This document shows, piece by piece, positions 1-12,701 of a DNA stretch of 49,265 nt. A model generated the notes under the pieces. That model ran no database searches. It worked only from the letters and a program-made list of their open reading frames with translations, and had not been told where the DNA came from. How positions within the stretch are numbered: the stretch's first letter is position 1; each line of letters starts with the position of its first letter. The stretch comes from Isosphaeraceae bacterium. GTDB taxonomy: Bacteria; Planctomycetota; Planctomycetia; Isosphaerales; Isosphaeraceae. A program made the translations under genes and the position numbers. The DNA lies in contig JANXSY010000203.1 in the NCBI GenBank assembly GCA_025356435.1, positions 1-49,265 on the forward strand, in the 5' to 3' direction.

Positions 1-1
1 G

Positions 2-418
2 TCGATGGATCTGGTCGATCGATCGCGATTCAAGAACTCTTTCATCTTCAAGTATAGCGCCCGGACAGGGACCAAGGCCGACACGCTCTACGCCGATGAC
101 ATCCCCGAAGAGGTCAAGAAGCGTCGCAATAATGAGTTGCTCGCGGTTCAGAATCGGATCTGCCTTGAAGACAATCGCGGCTTCTTGGGCAAGACGGTCG
201 AGGTTCTCGTCGAGGGGGCCAGCAAGATGACGCAGGGTGACGCTGCGGTCAACGGAATGATGCAGCTCACTGGGCGGACCTGGTGCGACCGCATCGTGAT
301 CTTCCAGGGACATGAGCGACTGATCGGCTCGTTCCTCCCCGTCGAGATCGAGGACGCAAGCGTCGTCACTCTCTTCGGACAAGCGGTGACGAGCGAGTTG
401 GCCATCCTGGATGCCTGA
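2..418 (+). CDS. miaB: tRNA-2-methylthio-N6-dimethylallyladenosine synthase MiaB, C-terminal part
   Basis: The reading frame is open from base 2, so the 5' part of the gene lies outside the window. What remains is about 138 residues. It starts at the end of the radical-SAM domain (RFKNSFIFKYSARTGTKAD, followed by IPEEVKKRRNNELLAVQ, both typical of MiaB) and continues into the C-terminal TRAM domain (GKTVEVLVEG, QLTGRT, VIFQG, FLPVEIEDA). MiaB adds a methylthio group to N6-isopentenyladenosine-37 of tRNAs using two 4Fe-4S clusters; the cluster-binding cysteines would be upstream of the window. The RimO/MtaB relatives are less likely because of the close match to the MiaB 'RFKNSFIFKYS.R.GT.A' signature. 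The stop codon directly abuts the next ATG, suggesting co-transcription with the SUKH-like gene and glnE. Confidence 0.9.
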   Translation, partial: SMDLVDRSRFKNSFIFKYSARTGTKADTLYADDIPEEVKKRRNNELLAVQNRICLEDNRGFLGKTVEVLVEGASKMTQGDAAVNGMMQLTGRTWCDRIVIFQGHERLIGSFLPVEIEDASVVTLFGQAVTSELAILDA

Positions 419-1183
419 ATGTCGCGTATGAGGGATGTCGGGATGGAGAGTCGGCTCTCGGAACGGGTGGAACGTTGGTGCGACCTCGTCGGGATCGACC
501 CCGCGCGTCGGCCGCCAGGTCGCGATCTCGACCGAGACTTTCCCAACGATGCCTGTCGACCCGGTGCCGAGCTGTCAGACCTTGTCGCGTGGGAATATCG
601 ACATGGAGCGATCCTTCCCGACGGATTGAAGTCGTGGCTCCAGCTCTCTGACGGCCTGTTCGGCAATGGCCCCCTGATCCACCCGCTTTCGGCGATCGGG
701 CCGATGGTCCCCTTCGCGCGGATGGCGGGCCTGGTGGTGCAGCCGGAGAGCTGGTTCGAACTGGGCAATCCCAACCTCGAAACCGTCTGCATCGACCTCG
801 GTTATCGGCTCGACGGCGGCGATTGTCCCGTCTTCACCTCGGGAGATGACGAGCGGGGGAGTCGCCCGCGCATCATTGCCGAGGGCTTCGATGCGTGGTT
901 CCTCCGCGTTCTCCATGAGGGGGGGCGTGAATACTGGTTCGCGACGGGATTTGTCGATCTGGGCGATCCGTGGGCCGAGCACCGTCGCCATGTGCCGATC
1001 CCAGAACTTGCGGATTGGCTTCGTCCCCTGGCACCTCGGGTCGTGCCGATGATCCGCGACGGCGTCGACGACCGCACGATCGCGACTCGATTCGGGCTCA
1101 GCCGGTTCGACGTCGAAGCGATCGCCCGGCACGCCCAGCATCGTCCGCCACAAGCCGGGGCCGCCCAAAGCCCAGTCCCTTGA
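419..1183 (+). CDS. SMI1/KNR4 (SUKH)-like protein with C-terminal helix-turn-helix-like segment
   Basis: A 254-residue soluble protein whose ATG follows the miaB stop codon with no gap, so it is probably translationally coupled. Residues about 55-200 resemble the SMI1/KNR4 (SUKH) fold: an acidic 'LPDGLKSWLQLSDGLFG' segment, a hydrophobic strand pattern, and 'DCPVFTSGDDE' and 'FDAWFLRVL' blocks. SUKH proteins include immunity proteins and regulatory scaffolds. No toxin gene is next to it, so a housekeeping or regulatory role is as likely as immunity. The last 35 residues (VDDRTIATRFGLSRFDVEAI) read like a small helix-turn-helix; this is only pattern recognition. Its place between miaB and glnE says little about function. 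In-frame ATGs at 428 and 443 are alternative starts. Confidence 0.6.
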   Translation: MSRMRDVGMESRLSERVERWCDLVGIDPARRPPGRDLDRDFPNDACRPGAELSDLVAWEYRHGAILPDGLKSWLQLSDGLFGNGPLIHPLSAIGPMVPFARMAGLVVQPESWFELGNPNLETVCIDLGYRLDGGDCPVFTSGDDERGSRPRIIAEGFDAWFLRVLHEGGREYWFATGFVDLGDPWAEHRRHVPIPELADWLRPLAPRVVPMIRDGVDDRTIATRFGLSRFDVEAIARHAQHRPPQAGAAQSPVP

Positions 1184-1208
1184 CCTGACTCGGAGGAGTC
1201 GACCGATC

Positions 1209-4200
1209 ATGGGGACCGCGCCCGAATCGAAGCCGGAGGTGCCGTGGGGACTGCTCGACGACCCAGCGCAGGCCAGGCTCTGGCTCTCGTCGCTCGGCGT
1301 CCGCGATTCCGAGCGAGGGTATCGCGATATCAGAGACCTCGCCGCTTTGGGGCTGTCCGCCGAGACTGCCGGCCGCCTCCTCTCTCACCTGTCACGCCTA
1401 CTCCCGCGCTGTCCTGATGCCGGGATGGCCCTAACGAACCTCGAACGATTCCTCTCCGGCAGTCCCCACCCCGAAGAGATCGCCGGTTTCGTGGTCGAGT
1501 CGGCGCGTACGGCCGAGGTCGTGATCCAGCTTTTTAGCACGAGTCAATATTTCAGCGAGTTGATGATCGGCGACCCGTCGCTATTCGAATGGCTCCGCAG
1601 CGGCGGCGATCCCCGAGGGCAGGAACGGCTCGTCGCCGAACTCACGGCCGAACTCGACGCCGCGCCGAATGATGAAGCGGCGCGACTGACGATCCGGAGG
1701 TTCCGCCGCCGCGAACTCCTCCGGATCGGCTATGACGACATCGTCCGCACGCTCCCCCTCGAACTCATCACCCGCGAACTCTCGCATCTCGCCGACATCT
1801 GCGTCGAAGCTGCCTACCAACTCGCCCGCAAACATGCCGACATTCGCCACGGCTCTCCCTCCGGAGACTCCGACGCCCGCCCGGCGCGCTTCGTGATCCT
1901 TGCCCTCGGCAAACTCGGTGGCGAAGAGTTGAACTACTCTTCCGATATCGATCTGATTTTCCTCTACGACGTCGAAGGTCAGACCCGAGGCCCCCGAGTC
2001 GTCTCGAACGCGGAATACTTCACGAGGCTCGGCGGCGAGCTGGTCCGCCTGCTCTCAGACCACACCTCGCTCGGTCTCGCCTATCGGGTCGACATGCGGC
2101 TCCGTCCCGAAGGAGACCAGGGGCCGCTCGCGCGGTCGATCGCCGGGACGCTTGGATATTACGAGACGGCCGGGCGGACCTGGGAACGTCAGGCCATGAT
2201 CAAGTGTCGGCCCATCGCCGGAGACATGTCGCTCGGCCTCGCCTTCCTTGATGCGATCCGCCCGTTCGTCTATCGACGCTATCTCGGCGTCTCGGAGATC
2301 AGCGAGATCAAGGCGATGAAACGGCGGATCGAGCAGCGCACTCTCAAAGAGGGGAACGCCGAGGTCGAGGTCAAAACCGGGCGCGGCGGCATCCGAGATG
2401 TTGAGTTCGTCCTCCAGTTCCTCCAACTCCTCCACGGGGGCGAATACCCCGAGGTCCGGCACGCCAACACCCTCGTCGCGATGGCCCGGCTCGAAGACGT
2501 CGGCTGCTTGACGGCTGAGGAACGACGGATCATGGAAGACACGTATCGCTTCCTCCGGCGCGTCGAGCACCGGCTTCAGGTGATGTTCGATCGCCAGACC
2601 CACGAGATGCCCCGCAACCTCGAAGAACAGCGCACACTCGCGATCCGCCTCGGCTATCCGGCCGCGAGTCTCTGGGAAGACCGGACCGGGCCGGCCGAAC
2701 GATTTCTCGCCGATTATCGGGCCAAGACCGAGTTGAATCGTAAGATTCTCAACCACCTGCTGCACGACGCCTTTCGCGACGACGAAGGGGCGACCGCCGA
2801 CCCAATCGTCGACCTCGTGCTCGACCCTGCCCCCGACGCCGAGCACATCACGTCGGCCCTCGCGGCCTATCCGTTCCGCGACCGCGAGATCGCATATCGC
2901 AACCTCATGGCCCTGGCACGCGAGGGCAGCCCGTTCCTCTCTCAGGCCCGCTGCCGCCACTTCCTCGCGGCGATCGCACCTAGGCTCCTCCAGGCGGTGA
3001 GCGAAGCCCCCGACCCCGACATGGCCCTGACGAACCTGGAGAAAGTCTCGGCCTCATTGGGGGCAAAGGCGATCCTCTGGGAACTGTTCAACTTTAACCC
3101 GCCGACGCTTCGGCTCTTCGTCGAATTGTGCTCGACCAGCCAGTTCCTCTCTGAGATTCTCATCAACAACCCGGGCATGATCGACGACCTGATGGATTCC
3201 CTTGTCATCGACCGCTCGCAGACCGCGACGGCGATCAAGGGTGAACTCGTTGAGCTATGTCGCGGGGCCGAAGACCTCTCGCCGATCTTGTCGACCTTCC
3301 GCAATAAAGAATGGGTCCGGATCGGCACCCGCGACATCCTCGGACGCGAGCCGATCCGCGACGTGACCCGCGAGCTGGCCGACGTCGCCGAGGCGATCGT
3401 TGTCCAGGTGGCCAAGGATCAATGGACGCGGCGGGTCGTCCAGTTCGGCCACCCTCGCCGAGAGTCCGACGGTCGGCGACTCAACTGGGCCATCGTCGCG
3501 CTGGGGAAGCTCGGCGGTCGCGAACTCAACTATCACAGCGATCTCGACCTCGTGTTCCTCTTCGATGAGGAGGGGATCACGAAGGGGGGACAGAAGTCGA
3601 TCTCGAACTCGGAGTTTGTGTCCGACGTAGCGCGCCGGGTTATCAAGACCCTCGCGAAAGGGCTGTATCAGGTCGACACCCGGCTCCGCCCTCACGGGGC
3701 CTCGGGTCCGCTCGCGGTCACGCTCGACGCCTTCAGTGACTACTTTCAGGACCAGGCGAAGACGTGGGAACGTCTGGCTCTCACACGTGCCCGGGTCATT
3801 CACGGCACGGGCGACTTCGGCTTCGACGTGACGGAGGCGATCCGCGCCGCGCTCGGGACTCCGGTCGACCCACAGGTCATAAGGCGTGATGTGATCGCGA
3901 TGCGTCGCCGGCTCGAAGAGTCAGCGACCGAGTCCGACGTGAAACGCGGTTACGGCGGGCTCGCCGACATCGAATTCATCGTCCAGAGCCTTAGCCTCCT
4001 CGGTGCCGATGGCGGGCCGCTGATCGCCCGGATGAACGTCTGGGACGCGATCGAGCAGTTCAAACGATCCGGCCTGCTCCCCCGAGAAGCCGCCGCCGAC
4101 CTTCGCGCCAGCTATGACTTCTTTCGCACGGTCGAGAGTCGGCTCAGGATCGTCCACAACAAGACATCGTCCGAACTACCCGATAACCCCGACGACCTCT

Positions 4201-4343
4201 CCCGCCTTGCCCGCAGGCTCGGATACGCCGAGACGGAGGCCACCTCGCTCATTGAGGCCTTCCGTCAAGACCGCTCCCGCTTCGCCGAGCGGACACGTCA
4301 CTGGTTCGAGTCGCTCATCGGGCCGCTCCAGGACGACCGGCCC

Positions 4344-4358
<15 letters not shown>
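1209..4358 (+). CDS. glnE: Bifunctional glutamine synthetase adenylyltransferase / adenylyl-removing enzyme GlnE
   Basis: A 1049-residue cytoplasmic enzyme that adenylylates and deadenylylates glutamine synthetase in response to PII, setting nitrogen assimilation. Two homologous nucleotidyltransferase domains are clear: the first has ILALGKLGGEELNYSSDIDL near residues 229-248 and the second IVALGKLGGRELNYHSDLDL near 761-780. Both keep the GxxxLNYxSDxDL metal-binding aspartates, so both the removing and transferring halves look intact. Each is followed by a helical region (RRIEQRTLKEGN..., RRRLEESATESDVKRG...). The family is usually about 950 residues, so this is slightly long. GGAGGAG at 1192-1198, ten bases before the ATG, supports the start. 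It begins 25 bp after the SUKH-like gene. The stop codon overlaps the convergent glycosyltransferase gene by 15 bp. No glnA or glnB is in view. Confidence 0.97.
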
Positions 4359-5387
<1,029 letters not shown>

Positions 5388-5466
5388 CGAATCGGCGAAC
5401 CTCGTGACGATCCCATCGGAGCCCAAAATGCTCAGCCCACAGCGTATCGTCCACGCGCCCCTTCGG

Positions 5467-6384
5467 CTAGCCGACGATGAATTGCTTGAGATACCTTCGC
5501 GCGATGAGGAGCGACTCTTTCCGTCGTTCGGACGAGGTCTCGAAGGCCCGGTCCTCAACCTCGATCGAGATCGGCCCGTGATACCCAATGTCATTGAGGG
5601 CACCGATAAACTTGCCCCACTGGATGTCTCCCTGCCCGGGAAGCTTGGGAGTGTGCCAGAGTTTGGGAGCCGACAACACGCCGTGATCGTTCAGCGCCGC
5701 GACGTCGATCCGGGCGTCTTTGGCGTGGACGTGAACGATGCGCGACTTGAATTCCTCCAACGGCGCGATGTAGTCGATCTGCTGCCAGATCAGGTGCGAC
5801 GGGTCGTAATTTAAGCCAAAGTGAGGGCTGGGTATGTCGGCGAACATGCGTCGCCAGATCGCGGGAGTTGTCGCCAGGTTCTTGCCGCCGGGCCATTCGT
5901 CTGCACCAAAGAGCATTGGACAGTTCTCGATCCCGATAAAAATCCCGCGCTGCTCGGCATGGCGGACGAGGGGACGCCACGTTTCGAGAAATCGCGGCCA
6001 ATTGTCGTCGACCGACTGCGCGGGGTCACGCCCGACGAACGTGTTCACGACGTTCACCCCCAGGTCAGCCGCCGCGTCGATGACCCGGTGCAGGTGGGCG
6101 ACCGCTGTCTGCGATTCGTGGGGATCGCCCGACAACGGGTTTGGATAGTACCCGAGTCCCGAAATCTGCACATTTGCCTGCTTGAAGAGGTTTTGAATCC
6201 GCTCGATCGCCCCGGAGTCGATCGACGCGACGTCGACGTGGGTGACTCCCGAATAGCGGCGATCCGAGCGTCCCTTCGGCCAGCACATCAGTTCGACGCT
6301 TTTGAAGCTCGAGACCGACGCGAACTTGACGACATCTTCGAGCGAATGATCCGGCAAAATGGCCGATACGAAGCCGATATGCAT
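5467..6384 (-). CDS. Sugar phosphate isomerase/epimerase-like TIM barrel protein
   Basis: A 305-residue protein of the AP-endonuclease-2/xylose-isomerase-like TIM-barrel superfamily. Candidate metal ligands sit where the family has them: Glu in [11 protein letters not shown], Asp and His in [11 protein letters not shown], the His-x-Asp region in [11 protein letters not shown], and Glu in [11 protein letters not shown]. No signal peptide is seen, so it is expected in the cytoplasm. Planctomycete genomes carry many such paralogues, presumably for isomerising or epimerising unusual sugars or inositols, and the substrate cannot be assigned. It lies 79 bp upstream of the glycosyltransferase on the same strand and may be co-transcribed with it. 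Confidence 0.88.
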   Translation of the reverse strand: MHIGFVSAILPDHSLEDVVKFASVSSFKSVELMCWPKGRSDRRYSGVTHVDVASIDSGAIERIQNLFKQANVQISGLGYYPNPLSGDPHESQTAVAHLHRVIDAAADLGVNVVNTFVGRDPAQSVDDNWPRFLETWRPLVRHAEQRGIFIGIENCPMLFGADEWPGGKNLATTPAIWRRMFADIPSPHFGLNYDPSHLIWQQIDYIAPLEEFKSRIVHVHAKDARIDVAALNDHGVLSAPKLWHTPKLPGQGDIQWGKFIGALNDIGYHGPISIEVEDRAFETSSERRKESLLIARRYLKQFIVG

Positions 6385-6598
6385 GGGGGCACTCCAGCGT
6401 TGAGGTGGTGTGTCACCAAGGTGAATGGCCGGGCCGCGAATTCGAGACCCGGAGGCTAGAACGTCCTGCGTAGATCAGGCCAGAACGCAACAAGAGTCCA
6501 TCGAAGAGGGTTTCTCCCCGCGACAGAGCCAAGATCGTCGTGCTTCACTTCAATGTTCATGTTTTTAATGGGAGCGAATCGAACGATCAGCGCACCCT

Positions 6599-7522
6599 TC
6601 AAAAGCGGGTCAGCCCGACGAGCATCCCGAAGATCAGGCCGACACCGTGCGCCGTGTTGGCGACGGGACCGATCATCCCCGAGGCGCACAGGCCAAACCA
6701 GAGAATCATCATGAAGACCGTGTTGGTATCGACCCCGAGCCGCTCATCCGGGCGAGAAAAGCCCTTGGTCCAGAGGTATCCGAACAGGGCATAGCCGACC
6801 CCCGACATCCCGCCGAAGACCGAAAGCTCCGGGCTCATCGACCCCGCGATCGACTGGCCGACGTTCGAGAGAATGGCCGAGGCCAGGACGAGCAGCAAGA
6901 ACCGAAGCGTCCCCTTCCGGAACTCGATCTTGCCACCGAAAATTTGGAGACATAGCATGTTGCCAACGAGGTGCGGGATGCCGAAGTGGAGGAAGATCGG
7001 CGTCACGAGTCGCCAGACCTCTCCCTTCCGGATATCGTCGAACCCGTGGCTCGTCCACCGGATCGCGGGCCTGTCGGCCTCGAACTCAACTTTGGCCGAC
7101 GTCCGCGCGAAGAGGACTGATTGGAAGGTTGAGGATTGGGATTTCCGGCCGAAGTCGGTCGACAAGGCGACGTAAATGCTCACGAAGATCAGGATCACCG
7201 TCAGCGGATATTTCCGCCAGGCCGGGGCCTCCCATCGATCTCGTAGCTCGCGAACATTCTTTCGGTGCGACTTGTCCGCCGTAGCCGCAGCCTTTTCGAG
7301 GCCCTTTGCGACCTGACTCGACTCGCGATATCTCGCGGCATCAGGCTCGGCCATATAGGAGGAGAGTTCTTCCCGGGCGCGCGGGACGACGTCCTCATTG
7401 TGAATCCAGACGGCCCATCCCGCCTGATTCTTCACGAGCTTCGACGAGATCTTGTTTGCGAGGAGATGGTCTTTGAAGACCTCGGCCCCCCGCTCGTCGG
7501 CGATTGTCCCGATCTCTCGCAC
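6599..7522 (-). CDS. Rhomboid family intramembrane serine protease
   Basis: A 307-residue membrane protease. Residues 1-75 form a soluble cytoplasmic domain resembling the GlpG N-terminal domain. A charged linker follows, then a first membrane segment (YPLTVILIFVSIYVAL) and a six-helix core. Catalytic Ser240 lies in GGMSGVGYALFG and His292 in NTAHGVGLIFG, the Ser-His dyad of active rhomboids; HFGIPHLVGNM provides the conserved helix-2 His and Asn. The enzyme cleaves transmembrane substrates inside the cytoplasmic membrane; the substrate is unknown. The start is a GTG at 7522 with a G-rich stretch just before it and no nearby in-frame ATG. It stands between the flavoprotein gene and the TIM-barrel gene on the same strand. 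Confidence 0.92.
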   Translation of the reverse strand: MREIGTIADERGAEVFKDHLLANKISSKLVKNQAGWAVWIHNEDVVPRAREELSSYMAEPDAARYRESSQVAKGLEKAAATADKSHRKNVRELRDRWEAPAWRKYPLTVILIFVSIYVALSTDFGRKSQSSTFQSVLFARTSAKVEFEADRPAIRWTSHGFDDIRKGEVWRLVTPIFLHFGIPHLVGNMLCLQIFGGKIEFRKGTLRFLLLVLASAILSNVGQSIAGSMSPELSVFGGMSGVGYALFGYLWTKGFSRPDERLGVDTNTVFMMILWFGLCASGMIGPVANTAHGVGLIFGMLVGLTRF

Positions 7523-7624
7523 GTCTCCCCCTCAATGTCGCACCAGTCGAATACCGCCGAAAGGCGAAGTATCCGCTCCAGCCTAACATTCCCGGGAGAA
7601 CGCGCAAACCGCCCGGTCTTCTCC

Positions 7625-9193
7625 TCAGCCGGCTTTCACTGCCCTCGGCACGGCGCGGCCCGTCGTATCCGACCCAACCGACTCTTCGTGGTATTCGGCG
7701 TCGGTGTTGACCTTCCAGGTGTCGAACTGCCCGAGGCCGAGGATGTTCCGAGCGGCGAGGAGTGCGGTCATCATCGAGTGATCTTGATTGTTGTATTTAT
7801 GCATGCCATTCCGCCCCGCCAGTTCGAGGTTTGGGAAGCGGCGGAGCCACTCGCGGATGACGCGGAGATGATCCTGATAGACGTCGTCGTAGACGGGATA
7901 GGCCTTCGGCATCCGGACCACGCAGCCGTCGATCACGTCGCCCGAATTCACCAGGCCGATGGCGTCGATTTCTCGGCGTCCGAGCGCGATCAGATCAGCG
8001 TCGGCCATCGACCAGAGTTCGTCGCCCTCAAAGCAGAAATACTCGAGCCCCAGGCTCGACTTCGTCTGGTCGGGGACGAGGTCGGGCGACCAGTTCTTGA
8101 AGTTCTGGACCCGCCCGAGCTTGACGTCGGGCTCGTGGATGTAGATCCAGTTATCCGGGAAGGTCTCGGCCTTGTCGACGATGAGGACGACCGTGAGGAA
8201 GTCGCGATACCGCAACGATTCCGCCGCCTTGACGACCTCAGGAGGCGCGACGGGCCTCATGGCACGGATCAGGTGGCGGATGGGCAAGGTCGAGATGAAG
8301 TTATGGCCGAGATATCGGGTCTCTCGACCCTTCGAGTCGCGCGTCACGAACGCCGTGATCGACGAGTCGTCGTGCTCGATCGTCTCGACGCGAGCGTCCA
8401 TGTGGACTGCGCTCCCGCCCAGCTTGACTTTGTCTCGCGCGACCTCCCACATCTGGCCCGGGCCGAGCCGGGGATATTGGAAAGTCTCGACCAAGGTCTT
8501 GATGACCTCGCCCTTCTTGCTCGATCGCTGACCGAAGAGGCCGTTGATTACCGCCTTGGTGAGGCTAAGGCCCTTGATCCGCTGCGCAGCCCAGTCGGCC
8601 GAGATATCTTTGGTCGACATCCCCCAGACCTTCTCGGTGTAGGTCTTGAAGAAGATGTCGAACAGCTGCCGACCGAACCGGTTGACCACCCAGTCTTCGA
8701 AGCTCTTCTCGGGACGGATCGGCCTCAGACGTGCCTTGATATAGCTCGCCAGGATGAGCGTGGCGCGGATAGGTCCGAGTTTGAACAGGGCGTCGACGGG
8801 CTTGAGCGGGTAGGCGAAGAACTTGCGGTTGTAATAGATGTGGCTCATCCGCGACCGCGTGATGAGTTCCTCGCCGAGGATCTCACGCCAGAGGCCGTTG
8901 ACCTCGTCGCTCTTCGAGAAGAACCGGTGGCCGCCGATATCGAATCGATAGCCTTTGTATTGATCGGTCCGGCTGATCCCGCCAACGAGCGTCGCGTCGG
9001 CTTCGAGCGCGACGCACGGGTGGCCATTCTTGGTCAGCTCATACGCGGCCGTCAGCCCGGCCGGCCCCGCGCCCGCGATCACAGTCGAGTAGGCGGCGAC
9101 AACGGCGACTGAGGCAGGGTCGTCAACCCGAGTCCACCGGTGCGGCGGCAGCGAGGGACGTACGGTATCGGGTCGGGTCGAGTCGGTACCCAT
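7625..9193 (-). CDS. FAD-dependent oxidoreductase, UDP-galactopyranose mutase-like
   Basis: About 522 residues. The N-terminal Rossmann motif GAGPAGLTAAYEL binds FAD, followed by EADATLVGGISRT and FDIGGHRFFSK, a pattern shared by UDP-galactopyranose mutases and protoporphyrinogen-oxidase-like amine oxidases. TEKVWGMSTKDISADWAAQR in the middle and GRNGMHKYNNQDHSM near the C-terminus are typical of the Glf-like group that acts on nucleotide sugars. Cytoplasmic, probably supplying an unusual sugar for an envelope polymer; the exact reaction is inferred. The frame is open to 9433, but that extension is arginine-rich, has no family resemblance and overlaps the upstream gene, so ATG 9193 is chosen. 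A gap of 187 bp separates it from the HEPN-like gene. Confidence 0.85.
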   Translation of the reverse strand: MGTDSTRPDTVRPSLPPHRWTRVDDPASVAVVAAYSTVIAGAGPAGLTAAYELTKNGHPCVALEADATLVGGISRTDQYKGYRFDIGGHRFFSKSDEVNGLWREILGEELITRSRMSHIYYNRKFFAYPLKPVDALFKLGPIRATLILASYIKARLRPIRPEKSFEDWVVNRFGRQLFDIFFKTYTEKVWGMSTKDISADWAAQRIKGLSLTKAVINGLFGQRSSKKGEVIKTLVETFQYPRLGPGQMWEVARDKVKLGGSAVHMDARVETIEHDDSSITAFVTRDSKGRETRYLGHNFISTLPIRHLIRAMRPVAPPEVVKAAESLRYRDFLTVVLIVDKAETFPDNWIYIHEPDVKLGRVQNFKNWSPDLVPDQTKSSLGLEYFCFEGDELWSMADADLIALGRREIDAIGLVNSGDVIDGCVVRMPKAYPVYDDVYQDHLRVIREWLRRFPNLELAGRNGMHKYNNQDHSMMTALLAARNILGLGQFDTWKVNTDAEYHEESVGSDTTGRAVPRAVKAG

Positions 9194-9380
9194 CCGGTTC
9201 CCCCATCCTTGGCGGAGTGTCCGAGCGAATTCACGAGCGGCCGCGGTCGCCCAACGCGCGACCCGAACCGGCCTCCGATCGATCCGTCGAAGAGCCGAGT
9301 TATGGCCTGATCGGGCCAAACGGTCAAGGCCGCCCGGCCTGAATTCGACCCCGACGCGAACGCCGAATGTCTTGAACTCG

Positions 9381-9788
9381 TTATTGACTGAGGAGTTCGA
9401 TCGTTCGCTTGACGAACCGCGAGGCGGCGGCAAGCGACTCGTCAGGCTTGAGCTTGAGGCCCTGACAGCGCTCGAACTGGTGGATGAACTCGACGTCGAG
9501 CAGGCCCGGCCGGACGTAGAGGTCTTCGCAGGCGAGCATCAGGCAGCGGAGCCCGGCTTCCCGATATCCCTTGTTGTAGACCAACGCCCGCAGGCAAGAA
9601 AACATCGCCTCATAGCTCAAGAAGCTGACGTCAGCGGGGTCGCCCTGACCGGTCGTGTGGATGTTGGCCGCAGCTTCCAGGCGGTCAGCGGCGGTCGCCA
9701 TCAGCGAACCGATCCGATTGGAGGCCTCTTTGTCCACGAAGAGGTAGGGGCTATCCAGGCATTTTTTCAGAGTATTGATGATCGCCAT
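9381..9788 (-). CDS. Small HEPN-like protein of unknown function
   Basis: A 135-residue all-helical soluble protein. The block SYEAMFSCLRALVYNKGYRE followed by a second helix pair and a C-terminal ASRFVKRTIELL resembles the four-helix HEPN fold found in MNT-HEPN toxin-antitoxin pairs and stand-alone HEPN proteins. The RNase motif RxxxxxH is not evident, so catalytic activity is doubtful, and no MNT nucleotidyltransferase gene is adjacent. ATG 9788 (MAIINTLKK) is preferred to the TTG at 9809; a GGAG lies about 13 bases upstream. The gene starts 72 bp after the nuoN stop codon on the same strand and could be the last gene of the complex I transcript. The function is unknown and the fold assignment is moderate. 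Confidence 0.6.
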   Translation of the reverse strand: MAIINTLKKCLDSPYLFVDKEASNRIGSLMATAADRLEAAANIHTTGQGDPADVSFLSYEAMFSCLRALVYNKGYREAGLRCLMLACEDLYVRPGLLDVEFIHQFERCQGLKLKPDESLAAASRFVKRTIELLSQ

Positions 9789-9860
9789 CTGAGTCGTCGC
9801 TCTCCACAAATGTCCGTCAGGTCGTGCGGGCGTGGGCTCGGGACGCTTCGCCTCGGTGAT

Positions 9861-11579
<1,719 letters not shown>

Positions 11580-11637
11580 CGGCGCGGACCCTTGATAGCG
11601 ATCGATCGTTTCGTGAGGCCGACTCCAACAACTCCGG

Positions 11638-11964
11638 TCAGCCGGAGAGGCTGTCGAAGCGGTCGACATCGGCCGCGTGCCAGCGTCGGTAGCAGAGCAA
11701 GATCAAGCCGATCCCGACCGCGACTTCCGCAGCCGCGACCGTGATGACGAAGATCGCGAACATCACGCCCGAGATCGGGCTGTCCCCCTCGACGGGGGTT
11801 CCATAGCGCCAGAAGGCGACGAGGTTGATGTTCGCAGCGTTGAGCATGATCTCGATCGCCATCAACACGGCGATCGCGTTCCTTCGCACCAACACGCCCA
11901 TCAGTCCGATGACGAAACAGGCGGCGGCGAAGATGAGGAACCAGGTCAGAGGAATGTCATTCAT
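11638..11964 (-). CDS. nuoK: NADH-quinone oxidoreductase subunit K
   Basis: A 108-residue protein with three membrane helices in the complex I membrane arm. The NuoK pattern is complete: GVLVRRNAIAVLMAIEIMLN holds the conserved TM2 glutamate, ANINLVAFWRYG follows, and VITVAAAEVAVGIGLIL holds the TM3 glutamate. Both carboxylates belong to the proton-translocation path. Length matches the family (about 100). It begins 5 bp after the nuoJ stop, so the two are surely co-transcribed. In most nuo operons nuoL and nuoM follow nuoK; here nuoN follows directly. Confidence 0.97.
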   Translation of the reverse strand: MNDIPLTWFLIFAAACFVIGLMGVLVRRNAIAVLMAIEIMLNAANINLVAFWRYGTPVEGDSPISGVMFAIFVITVAAAEVAVGIGLILLCYRRWHAADVDRFDSLSG

Positions 11965-11969
11965 CGCGT

Positions 11970-12629
11970 TCAGGCTCGCGAAGAGGTCAGGAGGGATTCG
12001 GCTTCGTCAGCGGCGAGAGACTCAGCGTTTTGTTTCGACTTGACGCGGTCAGAAGGGTCGTCAGAGACCGGCCCCTCTTGGATCGCCAGGGCGATCGCCC
12101 CGACCAGCGCGGCGGTCAGGAGAATACCGGCCGCTTCAAACGCCACGATATAACGTGTCAGCAGGTCTTCGCCCACGGCGAGACCCATGTTGTTGATGGC
12201 TGCGGCCTGCGACTCTGACTTCCTCGCCGAGGCCGGATAGATCGCGGGCCGGGTGGTGACGCTGTTCCAGGCGGGTCGGCCCGACCGGCCTTCTTCGTGG
12301 GTGATCCCGAAAATCAAGACCGTCAGGAGTCCCACCGCCGCGAGTCCTCCAGCAATGAAACCAGCGCGGGAGACGGTGGTCGTGTCATCTCCCTGGATGT
12401 TCCGGGTGAGCATGATGCCGAACATCAGGATGATCGCCACGGCACCGATGTAGACGAGCACCTGGACCGCCGCCAGAAACTCGGCCTCGAGCATGACAAA
12501 CTGGCACGCGATCAGGAAGAAGAACGCCACGAGGAAGAGCCCCGCATGCACCAGGTTCCTGGCCAGGACGGTGCCGAGGGCGGAGAGCACCCCCATCGTC
12601 GCGATCACCCCGAACAAGATCTGGTTCAC
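11970..12629 (-). CDS. nuoJ: NADH-quinone oxidoreductase subunit J
   Basis: About 219 residues, a membrane-arm subunit with five helices: ATMGVLSALGTVLARNLVHA, GLFLVAFFFLIACQFVMLEA, FLAAVQVLVYIGAVAIILMF (the typical NuoJ VQVLVYIGAVAILFLF signature), a fourth helix GFIAGGLAAVGLLTVLIFG and a fifth, ILLTAALVGAIALAI. The 50-residue loop between helices 4 and 5 and the charged C-terminal tail are common variation. A GTG at 12629 with GGAG nine bases upstream makes a better start than the TTG at 12635, which would sit only three bases from the same Shine-Dalgarno site. It is tightly packed before nuoK. Confidence 0.95.
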   Translation of the reverse strand: MNQILFGVIATMGVLSALGTVLARNLVHAGLFLVAFFFLIACQFVMLEAEFLAAVQVLVYIGAVAIILMFGIMLTRNIQGDDTTTVSRAGFIAGGLAAVGLLTVLIFGITHEEGRSGRPAWNSVTTRPAIYPASARKSESQAAAINNMGLAVGEDLLTRYIVAFEAAGILLTAALVGAIALAIQEGPVSDDPSDRVKSKQNAESLAADEAESLLTSSRA

Positions 12630-12701
12630 GGTCAAGAACTCCGACCTGAGAAACGTCCGCCTGATTCCGGGCGGTGGAGCGTTGAGTGGAGCGGAGCGAC
12701 T

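Noticed and set aside
2055..2960. A 301-codon minus-strand frame inside glnE
   Set aside because: It lies opposite conserved GlnE sequence and has no family signature.
7265..9112. A 615-codon plus-strand frame opposite the flavoprotein and rhomboid genes
   Set aside because: It is antisense to two genes with catalytic motifs and shows no recognisable domain; a codon-bias artefact.
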